Below, in pieces: positions 8,222 to 16,628 of a stretch of 64,000 nt of DNA (positions are counted from its first letter, which is position 1; every line of letters begins with the position of its first letter). The notes under the pieces were generated by a model. It was not told where the DNA came from, did not search any database, and saw nothing but the letters and a program-made list of their open reading frames with translations. The DNA is from Halodesulfovibrio spirochaetisodalis (lineage in GTDB: Bacteria > Desulfobacterota > Desulfovibrionia > Desulfovibrionales > Desulfovibrionaceae): NCBI RefSeq assembly GCF_001672295.1, contig NZ_JXMS01000014.1:19545-83544 (forward strand), given 5' to 3'. A program made the translations under genes and the position numbers.

Positions 8222-9709
8222 TTAGATGTGTAGGTAGTTCCTAACTCGTTTTGCTGCAATCACTCCTGCTTCAATGGCTGTTTCAAAGACAGGGTAAATC
8301 ATACCATCGCCAGCGAGTTGAACTCCACCATTCAATGTACCATATAGCTTGGTAAGACGAGAGTATGCACCTACTGTGGAGACGGGGTAGGCGTAAGTAA
8401 ATCTGTGGATGTCATATCCGCGTACTTTTTGCTTAAGGTCTGGCCAAATCTCTGCGAGTTCAGTGTAACTTCTTTCCAATAACTCATCATCAGTGGCTTC
8501 TAGCAGGTAGTTATCTTTATATGAGAATGGCGCTATATAGAGGGAGGCAATGTATCCTTTATGCGATTCCCCAAGCTTTCGTTGAATCCATGTTGAGTCA
8601 TAGACATCTGTCGGTAGCAATCCGTCCGGGAGTGCCAAGTCAAAAGCATCAGTGAAAATAGGTTCGTCACTGAAAAGGGCTGCAGTCACGTAGGGGCCGT
8701 AGGGGACTTGATCTATTAAGTGCTGCTGGTACTGTGTGAGTATTTGTGAACCAATACGTTGTGTAACCGGCATCGGTGTTGCGAAGATAACACTGCGTGT
8801 TTTGATTGTTTGAGTGTCACCGTTTGAAGTGTACTCAACATTATATAATCCATCTGCTGTTTTCTTTACGCCGGTAACCTTTGCCGATGTCATAACCTTA
8901 TCGCCAAGCCTGCCTACAAGGGCATTGATTACGTCAGTAATACCGTTGGGGAAAGAGTATGCCCCGCTGGACTCATTTCTTTCATCCTTATTTTTTTGTA
9001 AGAATTCTTTTGTGACGGGGTAATCAAGTCCGATAAAGTCAAAAGCTATTTCTGGGAAAGCCCCCATTGCAGAGACTTCGTTAATATTGGCGCCAAATAA
9101 ACCGCGGAAGGTTACATTGTAAATTTCAGAATAAATGTTGGGTAATTGTAGTTGGTCAAACCATTCTTTGCAGGTGAGCCTGTCTAGATAGGCAATCCTG
9201 CTCTCTTCATCAAAGTCTGGTACTTCATCATAGGAATTTGCGATGTTGATCAGGGTCTCCAAAAAACTATTTAGTTCGTCCAGCCCGCCTTTTTCAGCCA
9301 ATAACTGTAATCTTCCGTTGTCGCCACTATATAGCTTACCTTCATGCCATATCTGATCCATCGGAGAAGGGATTTCAATAGCTTTCAAATTCAGTTCAGT
9401 AAGCATTCGTTTAAAAGTACCGTAGGGCTTACTTAGGTATTCAGTACCCTTAGTATACGACCAGCCATTGTGTTCACCCGAGACTGTACGTCCACCGAAG
9501 TATTCTTCTGCCTCCAGTAGCACGATGTTTTTATCCTGAAGATGAAATGCTGAGGTTAAGCCAGAAATTCCTCCACCTATAATTACGGTGTCTTTTACTG
9601 TTGCAGTAGCGTAGGCGTTAGTGACGCTTGGAATTGGAGAGAGCACATTAGCTGCTGCAGACGATAGCAGCATTGTAATAAAACGCCTTCGGTTTAACTT
9701 GAGATTCAT
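8222..9709 (-). CDS. Tat-exported FAD-dependent amine oxidase family protein
   Basis: A flavin oxidoreductase of the amine oxidase/monoamine oxidase fold; substrate unknown. The N-terminus LNRRRFITMLLSSAAA is a twin-arginine signal, so the folded holoenzyme should act in the periplasm. The FAD dinucleotide motif follows (VIIGGGISGLTSAF), then the GGRT motif, and near the C-terminus GGVQLAGDGMIYPVFETAIE, the second FAD contact. The ATG at 9707-9709 has AGGAGC five bases upstream; an ATG 57 bases further up lacks a site, so the shorter 495-residue form is chosen. Divergent from the MarR gene, with a palindromic operator candidate between them. Confidence 0.85.
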   Translation of the reverse strand: MNLKLNRRRFITMLLSSAAANVLSPIPSVTNAYATATVKDTVIIGGGISGLTSAFHLQDKNIVLLEAEEYFGGRTVSGEHNGWSYTKGTEYLSKPYGTFKRMLTELNLKAIEIPSPMDQIWHEGKLYSGDNGRLQLLAEKGGLDELNSFLETLINIANSYDEVPDFDEESRIAYLDRLTCKEWFDQLQLPNIYSEIYNVTFRGLFGANINEVSAMGAFPEIAFDFIGLDYPVTKEFLQKNKDERNESSGAYSFPNGITDVINALVGRLGDKVMTSAKVTGVKKTADGLYNVEYTSNGDTQTIKTRSVIFATPMPVTQRIGSQILTQYQQHLIDQVPYGPYVTAALFSDEPIFTDAFDLALPDGLLPTDVYDSTWIQRKLGESHKGYIASLYIAPFSYKDNYLLEATDDELLERSYTELAEIWPDLKQKVRGYDIHRFTYAYPVSTVGAYSRLTKLYGTLNGGVQLAGDGMIYPVFETAIEAGVIAAKRVRNYLHI

Positions 9710-9789
9710 TTTAAGCTCCTGTTGTGGTCGTGTGCTTGTGGCTGGCGGTTTGGTCTTGCATTTCATTAAAAGGGATGAACCATGAAGTC

Positions 9790-9820
9790 AATATAGTTAA
9801 TTAAGTAAATTAACTATATT
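9790..9820. promoter_or_regulatory. Palindromic operator candidate between oxidase and marR
   Basis: Perfect inverted repeat with 13-bp arms (left arm 9790-9802, AATATAGTTAATT; right arm 9808-9820) and a 5-base spacer. It lies 81 bp from the oxidase start and 101 bp from the MarR start, where a MarR dimer would bind to repress both divergent genes. No T-tract follows on either strand, so it does not look like a terminator. Confidence 0.75.
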
Positions 9821-9920
9821 TATAAAGAGAGAGTACGCGCATTAGGCAAGAGTTTAGCAGGGCGATCAGCCTTGCGGCTAATGTAAACTTATTTTAGGTA
9901 AGGTAAGTAAATGAAGGCAC

Positions 9921-10370
9921 GTGCAACAATATGGAATTAAATTTACAATGGATGAACTCAAAAATAGCATTGAAAGGATTTATGAGAAATATATTGCTAA
10001 GTGTTTGCAGCATAAAGCAGAATCGTTCTCTGGTCTTTCTGAAATAAGCGTCACAGATTCTCATTATCTAGAAATCTTATACTATCTAGATGATCCTACG
10101 TTTTCACAGTTTGCGGATGCTGCTAATGTTTCAAAACCGGCAGCTACTCAAATTATTAAGAAGTTTATAGCGAAGGGCTATCTTAGCAAGGTTCAATCTC
10201 AAACGGATAAGAGGGTCTATCGATTACAGCTGCATGACGGGTATAAGCAATATTTTGCTGAGATTTCACGTGTTGAGGCTGAATTGTTTAAGAGTGTTGT
10301 TTCAGCGTTGACGGAAGATGAAATAACTTTTCTGACGAAGACGTTGCATAAAATCGAGAGCAAACTTTAG
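9921..10370 (+). CDS. MarR family transcriptional regulator
   Basis: A 149-residue winged-helix regulator. The core reads TFSQFADAANVSKPAATQII (recognition helix) followed by KKFIAKGYLSKVQSQTDKRVYRLQL, the wing with the conserved D-x-R. Helices at both ends would form the dimer interface. Start is GTG with GAAGG four bases upstream; an in-frame ATG at 9948 is possible and would remove nine residues. Divergent from the amine oxidase and followed 19 bp later by a GNAT gene. Likely autoregulates and controls the oxidase through the palindrome at 9790-9820; the inducing ligand is unknown. Confidence 0.88.
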   Translation: MQQYGIKFTMDELKNSIERIYEKYIAKCLQHKAESFSGLSEISVTDSHYLEILYYLDDPTFSQFADAANVSKPAATQIIKKFIAKGYLSKVQSQTDKRVYRLQLHDGYKQYFAEISRVEAELFKSVVSALTEDEITFLTKTLHKIESKL

Positions 10371-10389
10371 TAAGAAGTCGGGTGCGTCG

Positions 10390-11037
10390 TTGAAATTTGT
10401 AACTTACCAAAAAAAATATTTGAATAGTTGTGTTGAGCTAGTGCGTGATACGTGGAGTTTTCATGAAAGTTTCAAAAATGCTAACCAGCTGGATATTCTC
10501 TATAAATATTATTTTTTGTCATGTTACAACTACTCTGAACACTGCGAACTGCTGATTGACGAAAATGATACCGTTCGCGGCGTTTTGTTTGGCAGTATTG
10601 AGGCTGAAACAATTACTCGTTCTGTTAAGTACAAGTTTCACGAAGTGGCATTGGGGATCTGGATTTTTTTGCACGTGATGTTGGGTCGTTTGGGATGCCG
10701 ATCCACGGCTTTGAAAGAGATATCTGCTTTAACCGAAACAGACATGCTCGGCGAACAGTATGCAGAGCAATTCGCAAGTGAGATAAATTTATTTATTGTT
10801 GCTAAAGGGTTGAGAGGGAGCGGTTTTGGCAGAGCCTTGATGGACAGATATGTGGGGTTTTGCAAGAAAAATGGTTTGAAGTCTGCTTTTTTATGGACCG
10901 ATCTGGATTGTTCCTTTTCGTTTTATGAAAAGTATGGATTTAGATTACATTCAACCTTTTATCATCATAAGCTGGCAGATACAGCGACTCGCAAAGATAA
11001 TGGTTTGATTTTTTATTTAGATATCCCTCTCGTGTAA
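10390..11037 (+). CDS. GNAT family N-acetyltransferase
   Basis: Transfers an acetyl group from acetyl-CoA to an unknown acceptor. The acetyl-CoA loop is visible as KGLRGSGFGRALMDRY (Q/R-x-x-G-x-G pattern), followed by a helix and SAFLWTDLDCSFSFYEKYGF, the typical GNAT C-terminal strand-helix. The N-terminal 120 residues are less conserved. TTG start 19 bp after the marR stop, so it is probably in the same transcript. With the oxidase it could form a small amine-handling module, which is inference. Terminator at 11065-11093. Confidence 0.82.
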   Translation: MKFVTYQKKYLNSCVELVRDTWSFHESFKNANQLDILYKYYFLSCYNYSEHCELLIDENDTVRGVLFGSIEAETITRSVKYKFHEVALGIWIFLHVMLGRLGCRSTALKEISALTETDMLGEQYAEQFASEINLFIVAKGLRGSGFGRALMDRYVGFCKKNGLKSAFLWTDLDCSFSFYEKYGFRLHSTFYHHKLADTATRKDNGLIFYLDIPLV

Positions 11038-11064
11038 TTTATACATTATACTCTAGGATATTGT

Positions 11065-11093
11065 GCCGAATACGCTTACGTGTTCGGCTTTTT
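11065..11093 (+). terminator. Rho-independent terminator after GNAT gene
   Basis: GCCGAATACG pairs with CGTGTTCGGC (one G-U pair) around a CTTA loop and is followed by TTTTT. Confidence 0.8.
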
Positions 11094-11120
11094 CGCGCAT
11101 TGAGAAGTAAAGGAACATCC

Positions 11121-11618
11121 ATGTTTGATAGAGCATTATTGTTTGATTGGGGCGGAACCTTGATGGAGACCATGCCTGTATATCTTGGAGAGGGGCGTGG
11201 CTGGTCAACAGTGCCTGCTGTGGATGGAGCTGTTGAAGCGGTGCAGAAGGCAAGCGAAAGCTGGCGGGTGGCACTGGCAACAAATGCTTCGGAGTCTAGT
11301 GATGAAGAAATGTTGGCCGCATTTGAGCCACTGGGCATTCAAAACTGTTTTTCTGCTGTCTATAGTTTTGGAAGAGCAGGGCGCCCAAAGCCTTGGATTG
11401 AATTTTGGCGCTATGCGCTGAATGACCTTCAGCTTCCAGCTGGCAAGGTTGTTATGATAGGTGACAGCTATATGGATGATATCTGGGGTGCCACTGAGGC
11501 TGGCTTATATGGAATCTGGCTTAATCTACACTCCGATGAGCGCAGGGAAAAAGAACGTGTGCGTACGATTCATTCATTCGCAGAACTGGATGACGCACTT
11601 CTTTCTTTGGGATTTTAG
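11121..11618 (+). CDS. HAD superfamily hydrolase
   Basis: A cytoplasmic phosphatase-type protein of 165 residues. Motif I is LLFDWGGTLME, with the nucleophile Asp but Gly where the second Asp usually stands. Motif II is ALATNAS, the Lys lies in GRAGRPKPWIEF, and motif IV is MIGDSYMDDIWGATEAG. All are in the correct order and spacing for a small HAD with a cap insert. Start set at the ATG preceded by AAAGGAA; an upstream in-frame ATG lies within the preceding terminator region. Substrate unknown. DWGGT variants are common in HADs, so activity need not be lost. Confidence 0.88.
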   Translation: MFDRALLFDWGGTLMETMPVYLGEGRGWSTVPAVDGAVEAVQKASESWRVALATNASESSDEEMLAAFEPLGIQNCFSAVYSFGRAGRPKPWIEFWRYALNDLQLPAGKVVMIGDSYMDDIWGATEAGLYGIWLNLHSDERREKERVRTIHSFAELDDALLSLGF

Positions 11619-11684
11619 TGCCGCTTCAGGGCTTATAAAATATATTGTAGATTTGTTATGTGATGATCTGCAATTTAAAAATAA

Positions 11685-11727
11685 AATCCGATGCCGACAT
11701 GAATAGCATGTCGGCATCGGATTTTTT
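11685..11727. terminator. Bidirectional terminator between HAD gene and small gene
   Basis: A 17-bp perfect stem (CCGATGCCGACATG core) with a 5-base loop, T-tract on the right and A-rich sequence on the left. It can end both the HAD transcript and the leftward transcript of the SAM riboswitch gene. Confidence 0.85.
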
Positions 11728-11777
11728 AGTAATGACGTAGCAGAAGGATAGTGACCAAAAAGCAGGCTGGATATGCG

Positions 11778-12047
11778 TTATACAATCCGTCCGAGTGAGT
11801 GGATGAGATTTTTTCTAAGCGCACGATGACGCCAGATTTCTTTCTCATCACCTGTGGCCAGATCTTTGCGCAATGCGGCGCGTAGTTCATCTTTTTGTGT
11901 CGTTGAAAGGTGAAGCATTCGAATGTCGCCTAAGAGTTCCAGTAGATCAGAATACTGCGATGGTGCTGGTTGATCGGTGGAGTCGTGGTAAAGGAACACG
12001 ATACTTGCTTTCGGGGCTGCTGCAAATTGTGTTAAAAAGGCTAACAT
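11778..12047 (-). CDS. Unrecognised 89-residue protein under a SAM riboswitch
   Basis: Not recognised. The protein begins MLAFLTQFAAAPKASIVFLYH, hydrophobic but without a clear signal peptidase site. It has a central segment with LLELLGDIRMLHLSTTQKDEL and a basic C-terminus (IWRHRALRKNLIHSLGR). The ATG has a strong AAGGAG eight bases upstream. It is the only gene between the riboswitch/terminator at 12137-12281 and the bidirectional terminator at 11685-11727, so its expression should rise when S-adenosylmethionine is low. That control suggests a link to methionine, SAM or sulfur metabolism, but no domain supports a particular function. Confidence 0.72.
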   Translation of the reverse strand: MLAFLTQFAAAPKASIVFLYHDSTDQPAPSQYSDLLELLGDIRMLHLSTTQKDELRAALRKDLATGDEKEIWRHRALRKNLIHSLGRIV

Positions 12048-12136
12048 GAATAATCTCCTTGTGACCGGAACATCCGGAAAGCTATTAGCTGTATTTTTAT
12101 CGGACGCGCAATGCTATAAATCCGCCCGTATAAGCA

Positions 12137-12163
12137 TAAAAAAAGCCTCTCATAAGAGAGGCT
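12137..12163 (-). terminator. Riboswitch-controlled intrinsic terminator
   Basis: On the minus strand AGCCTCTC pairs with GAGAGGCT around a TTAT loop, followed by seven Ts. Its 5' arm overlaps the antiterminator strand (12158-12164) that pairs with the 3' side of riboswitch helix P1 (12176-12182). Confidence 0.88.
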
Positions 12164-12175
12164 GAAGTATCTACA

Positions 12176-12281
12176 CAGCCTCATGGTTTCCGCAAAAGCG
12201 GCTGGCTTAGCACCTTGTTCTGTAATCAGTACAGGTTGCCGGACAGTCTTCGGGCCAGATCCCTCGTGTCCTCTGCATGAG
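12176..12281 (-). ncRNA. S-box (SAM-I) riboswitch
   Basis: Read on the minus strand, helix P1 is CTCATG (12276-12281) with CATGAG (12180-12185). Inside it are the S-box landmarks in order: GAGGGATCTGGCCC, CCGGCAACC (12234-12242), a P3 hairpin (12220-12234), AAGGTGCTAA (12207-12214 core), a P4 hairpin CCGCTTTTGCGG (12190-12201) and GGAAACCATGAG. This matches the S-box family consensus closely. The 3' P1 strand GAGGCTG can pair with CAGCCTC of the downstream terminator. SAM binding should therefore stabilise P1 and cause termination (OFF switch). A promoter lies just upstream at 12293-12320. Homology was judged by eye, not by covariance model. Confidence 0.9.
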
Positions 12282-12292
12282 CGTATGGATCT

Positions 12293-12320
12293 AGTATGCG
12301 CCAGTTTTTTATAAAGTCAA
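12293..12320 (-). promoter_or_regulatory. Promoter of the SAM riboswitch transcript
   Basis: Minus strand -35 TTGACT (12315-12320) and -10 CATACT (12293-12298) with a 16-bp spacer; transcription would begin a few bases before riboswitch helix P1. Confidence 0.7.
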
Positions 12321-12575
12321 GCAGTAAATGTGCAAAAAAAGATATTGTATTTTTTACAACAAGTTACTGTCGTTGAGTGGCGTTATATAAAGAAAAACAA
12401 ATAGATAAGTTTTTAATGTCTTTTCATAAATGTGAAATTCGACAAAATAAAGCCAGAATCCATGAGTGGTCATTCAACCCTTGATGGGGTAGGTAATACA
12501 GATTGATGTATGGTCAGGTAGCACGCATAACCTGTGATGCTATTGAGGGAATTATTGTAAGGAGCTACCGCATAT

Positions 12576-14138
12576 ATGGCGTTTTTTACCGGCAGACAGC
12601 ATATGGGAGTTGCTGCGGTTATTATGGCCGTGAGCATATTCTTGTCGCGATTTATGGGGTTGATCCGTGATAAAGTTATTTCTTTTTATTACGGGGCATC
12701 CATAGAGTCTGATATTTACTTTGCCTCGTTTGTTATTCCGGATTTTTTGAATTACCTCCTTGCTGGAGGATATTTTTCGATAACTCTTATTCCGTTACTC
12801 GCTGAATATTTTGGAAAGAATGAAGAGGAAGGGTGGACTTTTTTATCCACAGTACTTTTCTGGGTTGGGGTAGTTGTTACTGCTGGAACCTGTGTGGCAT
12901 GGATTGGTGCACCGTATTTAGCAAAAATAGCCGCACCGGGATTCGATGCAGCCTCACTGGCTCGGTTGACCTATTTTTTACGTATCATTCTTCCGGCACA
13001 AATTTTCTTTCTTCTTGGTTCATGTCTGTCCGGCGTGCTGTATATGCGAAAGCAATTTATGGTGCCGGCACTCGTTCCGCTTGTGTATAATGCTAGCATT
13101 ATACTCGGCGGCTTGCTTATGATTGATAGAGGGATGGAAGGTTTTTGCTGGGGGGTACTCTTTGGTGCTGCTTCCGGTAGCTTTATGCTTCCTTTTCTAG
13201 CAGTGCGGAGCGGCGGCTTGCAGTGGCGTTTTTCACTGCATCATCCAGGACTGAAAAAGTTTGTACTGCTGGCTTTGCCGTTGATGATCGGGCAATCCAT
13301 TGTAGTTCTAGATGAACAGTTTGTTCGTATTTTCGGGTCTCTCACTGGGGATGGTGCAGTAAGCTTACTGAACTATTCTCGCCGGATTATGCTTGTTCCC
13401 GTGGGGGTTGTGGCGCAGGCTGCTGGGGTTGCTTCATATCCATTTTTGGCAGCTCTTGTTGCCAAAGGTGATATGATGGAGTTCAATTCCACATTGAGCA
13501 GGGCGTTACGGAACACAATGCTGTTCATTGTACCGCTTTCTTTTTGGATGATAAGTGCAGCAGAACCTACGCTCAGGCTGATTTTTCAACAAGGGAGTTT
13601 CGGTGCTCATGAAACTCTTGCCGCAACCCCTCTCTTACAGATCATGCTGGCTTCAGTTGCTTTCTGGGGTGTCCAGCAGATGATCGGGCGTGCTTTTTAT
13701 GCGCATAAGGATACTATTACTCCGGCTGTAGTTGGAAGTATCGTTTCTATATTGGCGATTCCGGCATATTGGTATCTTGGTCGGACTATTGGTGTAATGG
13801 GTGTGGCCTTGGCTGGTACCCTGTCTGTTGTAGTGTACACTCTGGCTCTTTCCGCTGTATGGACACGTAAATTTGGTAGTGACGCATTTTCTGGTGTGGC
13901 ACGTATGTTCCTGCTTTCAGCAGTGCTTTGCATACCTGCGATGGTTGCTTCTATCTATGCAGTTCAGCAGATAACTTTGATGCTGGCTGAGCGTCCTTTG
14001 ACAGGAGCTTTTGCTTCCTTGGCTGTAAGCGGAATCCTTTTTTGCTTACTCTATGTTGGCACCTCATTATTGCTTGCTCCTAAAGCGATTGAGCCTGTTC
14101 TTTCCTTTATTAAAGGACGAATATTACGGCGTGCTTGA
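12576..14138 (+). CDS. murJ: Lipid II flippase MurJ (MviN)
   Basis: Flips lipid II across the inner membrane for peptidoglycan synthesis. The 520-residue protein has about fourteen hydrophobic segments of the MOP/MATE exporter fold. MurJ hallmarks include SRFMGLIRDKVISFYYGAS in the first helix region, the DFLNYLLAGGYFSITLIPLL segment, and FYAHKDTITPAVVG. AAGGAG lies 10 bases before the ATG. Transcribed alone; bounded by the terminator at 14166-14200. The 12321-12575 stretch upstream holds no gene I can support and presumably contains the promoter. Confidence 0.95.
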   Translation: MAFFTGRQHMGVAAVIMAVSIFLSRFMGLIRDKVISFYYGASIESDIYFASFVIPDFLNYLLAGGYFSITLIPLLAEYFGKNEEEGWTFLSTVLFWVGVVVTAGTCVAWIGAPYLAKIAAPGFDAASLARLTYFLRIILPAQIFFLLGSCLSGVLYMRKQFMVPALVPLVYNASIILGGLLMIDRGMEGFCWGVLFGAASGSFMLPFLAVRSGGLQWRFSLHHPGLKKFVLLALPLMIGQSIVVLDEQFVRIFGSLTGDGAVSLLNYSRRIMLVPVGVVAQAAGVASYPFLAALVAKGDMMEFNSTLSRALRNTMLFIVPLSFWMISAAEPTLRLIFQQGSFGAHETLAATPLLQIMLASVAFWGVQQMIGRAFYAHKDTITPAVVGSIVSILAIPAYWYLGRTIGVMGVALAGTLSVVVYTLALSAVWTRKFGSDAFSGVARMFLLSAVLCIPAMVASIYAVQQITLMLAERPLTGAFASLAVSGILFCLLYVGTSLLLAPKAIEPVLSFIKGRILRRA

Positions 14139-14165
14139 GCCATACTCTACGTATATGAAGATTGT

Positions 14166-14200
14166 AAAACTCTCCTTGTGGATGCGAGGAGAGTTTTTTT
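14166..14200 (+). terminator. Rho-independent terminator after murJ
   Basis: AAACTCTCCT pairs with AGGAGAGTTT around a 10-base loop, followed by a run of Ts. Confidence 0.85.
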
Positions 14201-14385
14201 ATGCCTTTTGTAGCGGTACGATACGTGACAAATTATGAATGAAACCCGACAAATAACGTGGGATCGGCACGATGTATGTTTTACTGAGACTAAGCTTCTG
14301 AAGCATGCTTTTATGAATAATATGGCGCTACAAGGGGTGGTTGGAGCTATAGCAAAAGTTGATGCACTGAACATTTGGGGCACGT

Positions 14386-16620
14386 ATGACGGTAGGTACT
14401 ATCTGGAAACAGCGGGTGCAGAATTGGAGCAAGCACGGCGTATCACAAGATTTTCAGTTTCGTGTGATTGATGCAGTAAAGCCGGCAATCTCCATGAGTA
14501 TCTCAGTAGGATTTGCTTTTTATCTGGATTTTAAACAACCCTACTGGGCTGCATTTGCAGTACTTATGATGAGCTTTTCTACATCCGGTCAGGCATTCAG
14601 GCGAGCTCTGGTAGGAATTCCCGGGACAATCGTAGGGGGATTGGCAGCTCTTACCATTTTTTCCATATTTCCTCAGGCTCCTATTTTTTTGTTTCCGACG
14701 CTTATTTTATACAGCGGCATCTGCATGTATTTTTTGCAGGCCTGCAAAGTGAATGGATATTTCTTTTTTGCCAGTTCGTTTGTTGCACTTGTGGTAATTA
14801 CAACATCCATCCCTCATAGCGATGAAGTTTTTGCATATGCATTGGCGCGGTTGGAAGAAACATGTCTGGGAATGACGGTATATACGACTGTGACCTTGTT
14901 GTTATGGCGCCGTAGTGCGTGGCCTATCTTACAGGAAAAAGTGGGAGTCATGACAACGCTGCACTCTGACTTGTTTAAAGAACAAATGCGGAGAATTGCA
15001 ACAAATGATAATGAAAAAGTTTTTGCTGTACAGAGAAAGGCGCTACGTCTTCTGGATAAGATTGAAGAGCTGGTAGGCTTTGCCGTAACGGACTCATTTG
15101 AGGTTTGGGAAAACAGAACACATTGGCATTCTTTTATTCAGCATTCGCGCGCTTTGGTTCATGCCCAACTCCGTTGGGGATGGGTAGTTCCGGAGCTACG
15201 AAAAGAATATATGAAGAAAACTCTGCCGGAGTTATCGGCAAAAATAAAACAGATGGAAGCAAGGCTGATAGCAATGAAGCAAGGCTCGCATGCAGAGCAT
15301 CTGAGTGCATTGCCGTTTCCGGTTCAATTGGAGCGTAACGAAATAGAATTTACAAAATTACCGTACTACCTGCAGGCACAAGTTGTGGTTGTTCAAAGTG
15401 CGTTTAATGAAATGGCTAGTCTTGTTCATGCAATAATGCACTATCATTGTTATTTTCATGACTACTCCTTGCCGCAACCTGTATCTTTTTTGCCCAAAGT
15501 TACATGGGAGCTGCCGTTGAATGTAGATTATTTGATTGCAGCGCTGCAAAGCATGGTGGTGTTTTCGACAGTCGTTATCATATGGTATTTTTGTTATCCG
15601 CCCGGATTAAATAGTGGTCAGTTCTTAATGCTTGGCGGTGCCTTTGCGCTTATTTCTGTATTTGTGAAAACACATTCTCCACTGCAGGATGCAAAGTCGT
15701 ACGCACTTGCATCCTTGGTCATGACGGTTGTTTATGTATGTACGTTACAGAATTTAACTACATACTATGGGTTAGGAACCGTCATGTTTTGCATAACGTT
15801 TATAGTGTATTTTGTTTTTGTGAAACCAGATCAGGTGTTGTTAAAGTTGGCGCTATTACTTGCATGGCTTGCTTTTCCTAAATTTTCAAATGTGCAGGTG
15901 TACGACTTCCAAAGTGTCGTCAATAGCGCAATGAGCATGGCGCTTGCGGGGGTAATTGCCAGTTTGGGGTTGTACTTCATTTCGTACCCCATAGCAGAAT
16001 TACATTTTCTCCGTGAAAGACGACGTTTTTTTGCGAGTGCAACCTCTTTGCTTGAGCTAATGCCCAAAGGTGTATCACGTGAGTTGTCGTGGTTCGAACA
16101 AATGCGACTGAAAATTTGCTTGCAGAACTTTATTCGTCTTCCACAGACAATGCTGAGTTTGGCCGGAAGGCTGGATAAAGATTTAATAGGTGTTACTCGT
16201 GGAGAAGTCGGGAAGGTTATCTTTTCTTTTGAATTGCTGGGGGAAGCTTTGTTTTCTCTTTACCGTACGCATATGAAAGGGCGGGATGTTACGTTACCGG
16301 ACGAATTACAGGCTTTGCTGAATGAATGGAGAAAATCTAAGATATTAATTTTCAATGAGTTGCAAAAAGATATTTGTACTCCAGATATTGATGTTAAGGA
16401 TCTTCAGAAAAAAGTTCGAAAACGTCTTAGTTCTATGGAGCAGAGAATAGAGCAATTTAATGAGCAAGCTGAAAAGAGCGGCAAAGGAGTAAGCCAAAAA
16501 GAGAATGAGGTTCTGTATCTCTTGCTTGAACGCAACAGGGGACTTTCCAACGCCGTTATTGAGTATTTTTCTGCATCGCAGCAGGTAGACTGGGAAAAGT
16601 GGGCAAAGGTTCGTTTTTAG
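14386..16620 (+). CDS. FUSC family (AaeB/YccS-like) membrane transporter subunit
   Basis: Likely the inner-membrane pump of an efflux system for aromatic carboxylic acids or similar compounds. The 744 residues show two membrane blocks of several helices each (about residues 25-170 and 385-530). Each is followed by a long soluble helical region, the duplicated layout of the FUSC family. The first block contains YWAAFAVLMMSFSTSGQAFR and the GTIVGG turn typical of these proteins. GGGG lies six bases upstream of the ATG. It forms an operon with a DUF1656 protein and an HlyD-type adaptor, the same set as E. coli aaeB-aaeX-aaeA. Substrate is not readable. Confidence 0.88.
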   Translation: MTVGTIWKQRVQNWSKHGVSQDFQFRVIDAVKPAISMSISVGFAFYLDFKQPYWAAFAVLMMSFSTSGQAFRRALVGIPGTIVGGLAALTIFSIFPQAPIFLFPTLILYSGICMYFLQACKVNGYFFFASSFVALVVITTSIPHSDEVFAYALARLEETCLGMTVYTTVTLLLWRRSAWPILQEKVGVMTTLHSDLFKEQMRRIATNDNEKVFAVQRKALRLLDKIEELVGFAVTDSFEVWENRTHWHSFIQHSRALVHAQLRWGWVVPELRKEYMKKTLPELSAKIKQMEARLIAMKQGSHAEHLSALPFPVQLERNEIEFTKLPYYLQAQVVVVQSAFNEMASLVHAIMHYHCYFHDYSLPQPVSFLPKVTWELPLNVDYLIAALQSMVVFSTVVIIWYFCYPPGLNSGQFLMLGGAFALISVFVKTHSPLQDAKSYALASLVMTVVYVCTLQNLTTYYGLGTVMFCITFIVYFVFVKPDQVLLKLALLLAWLAFPKFSNVQVYDFQSVVNSAMSMALAGVIASLGLYFISYPIAELHFLRERRRFFASATSLLELMPKGVSRELSWFEQMRLKICLQNFIRLPQTMLSLAGRLDKDLIGVTRGEVGKVIFSFELLGEALFSLYRTHMKGRDVTLPDELQALLNEWRKSKILIFNELQKDICTPDIDVKDLQKKVRKRLSSMEQRIEQFNEQAEKSGKGVSQKENEVLYLLLERNRGLSNAVIEYFSASQQVDWEKWAKVRF

Positions 16621-16628
16621 GGGGTGCT

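Noticed and set aside
14235..14471. 78-codon frame on the plus strand before the FUSC gene
   Set aside because: No ribosome site, overlaps the well-supported FUSC start by 86 bases, and the protein is unlike any family I know.
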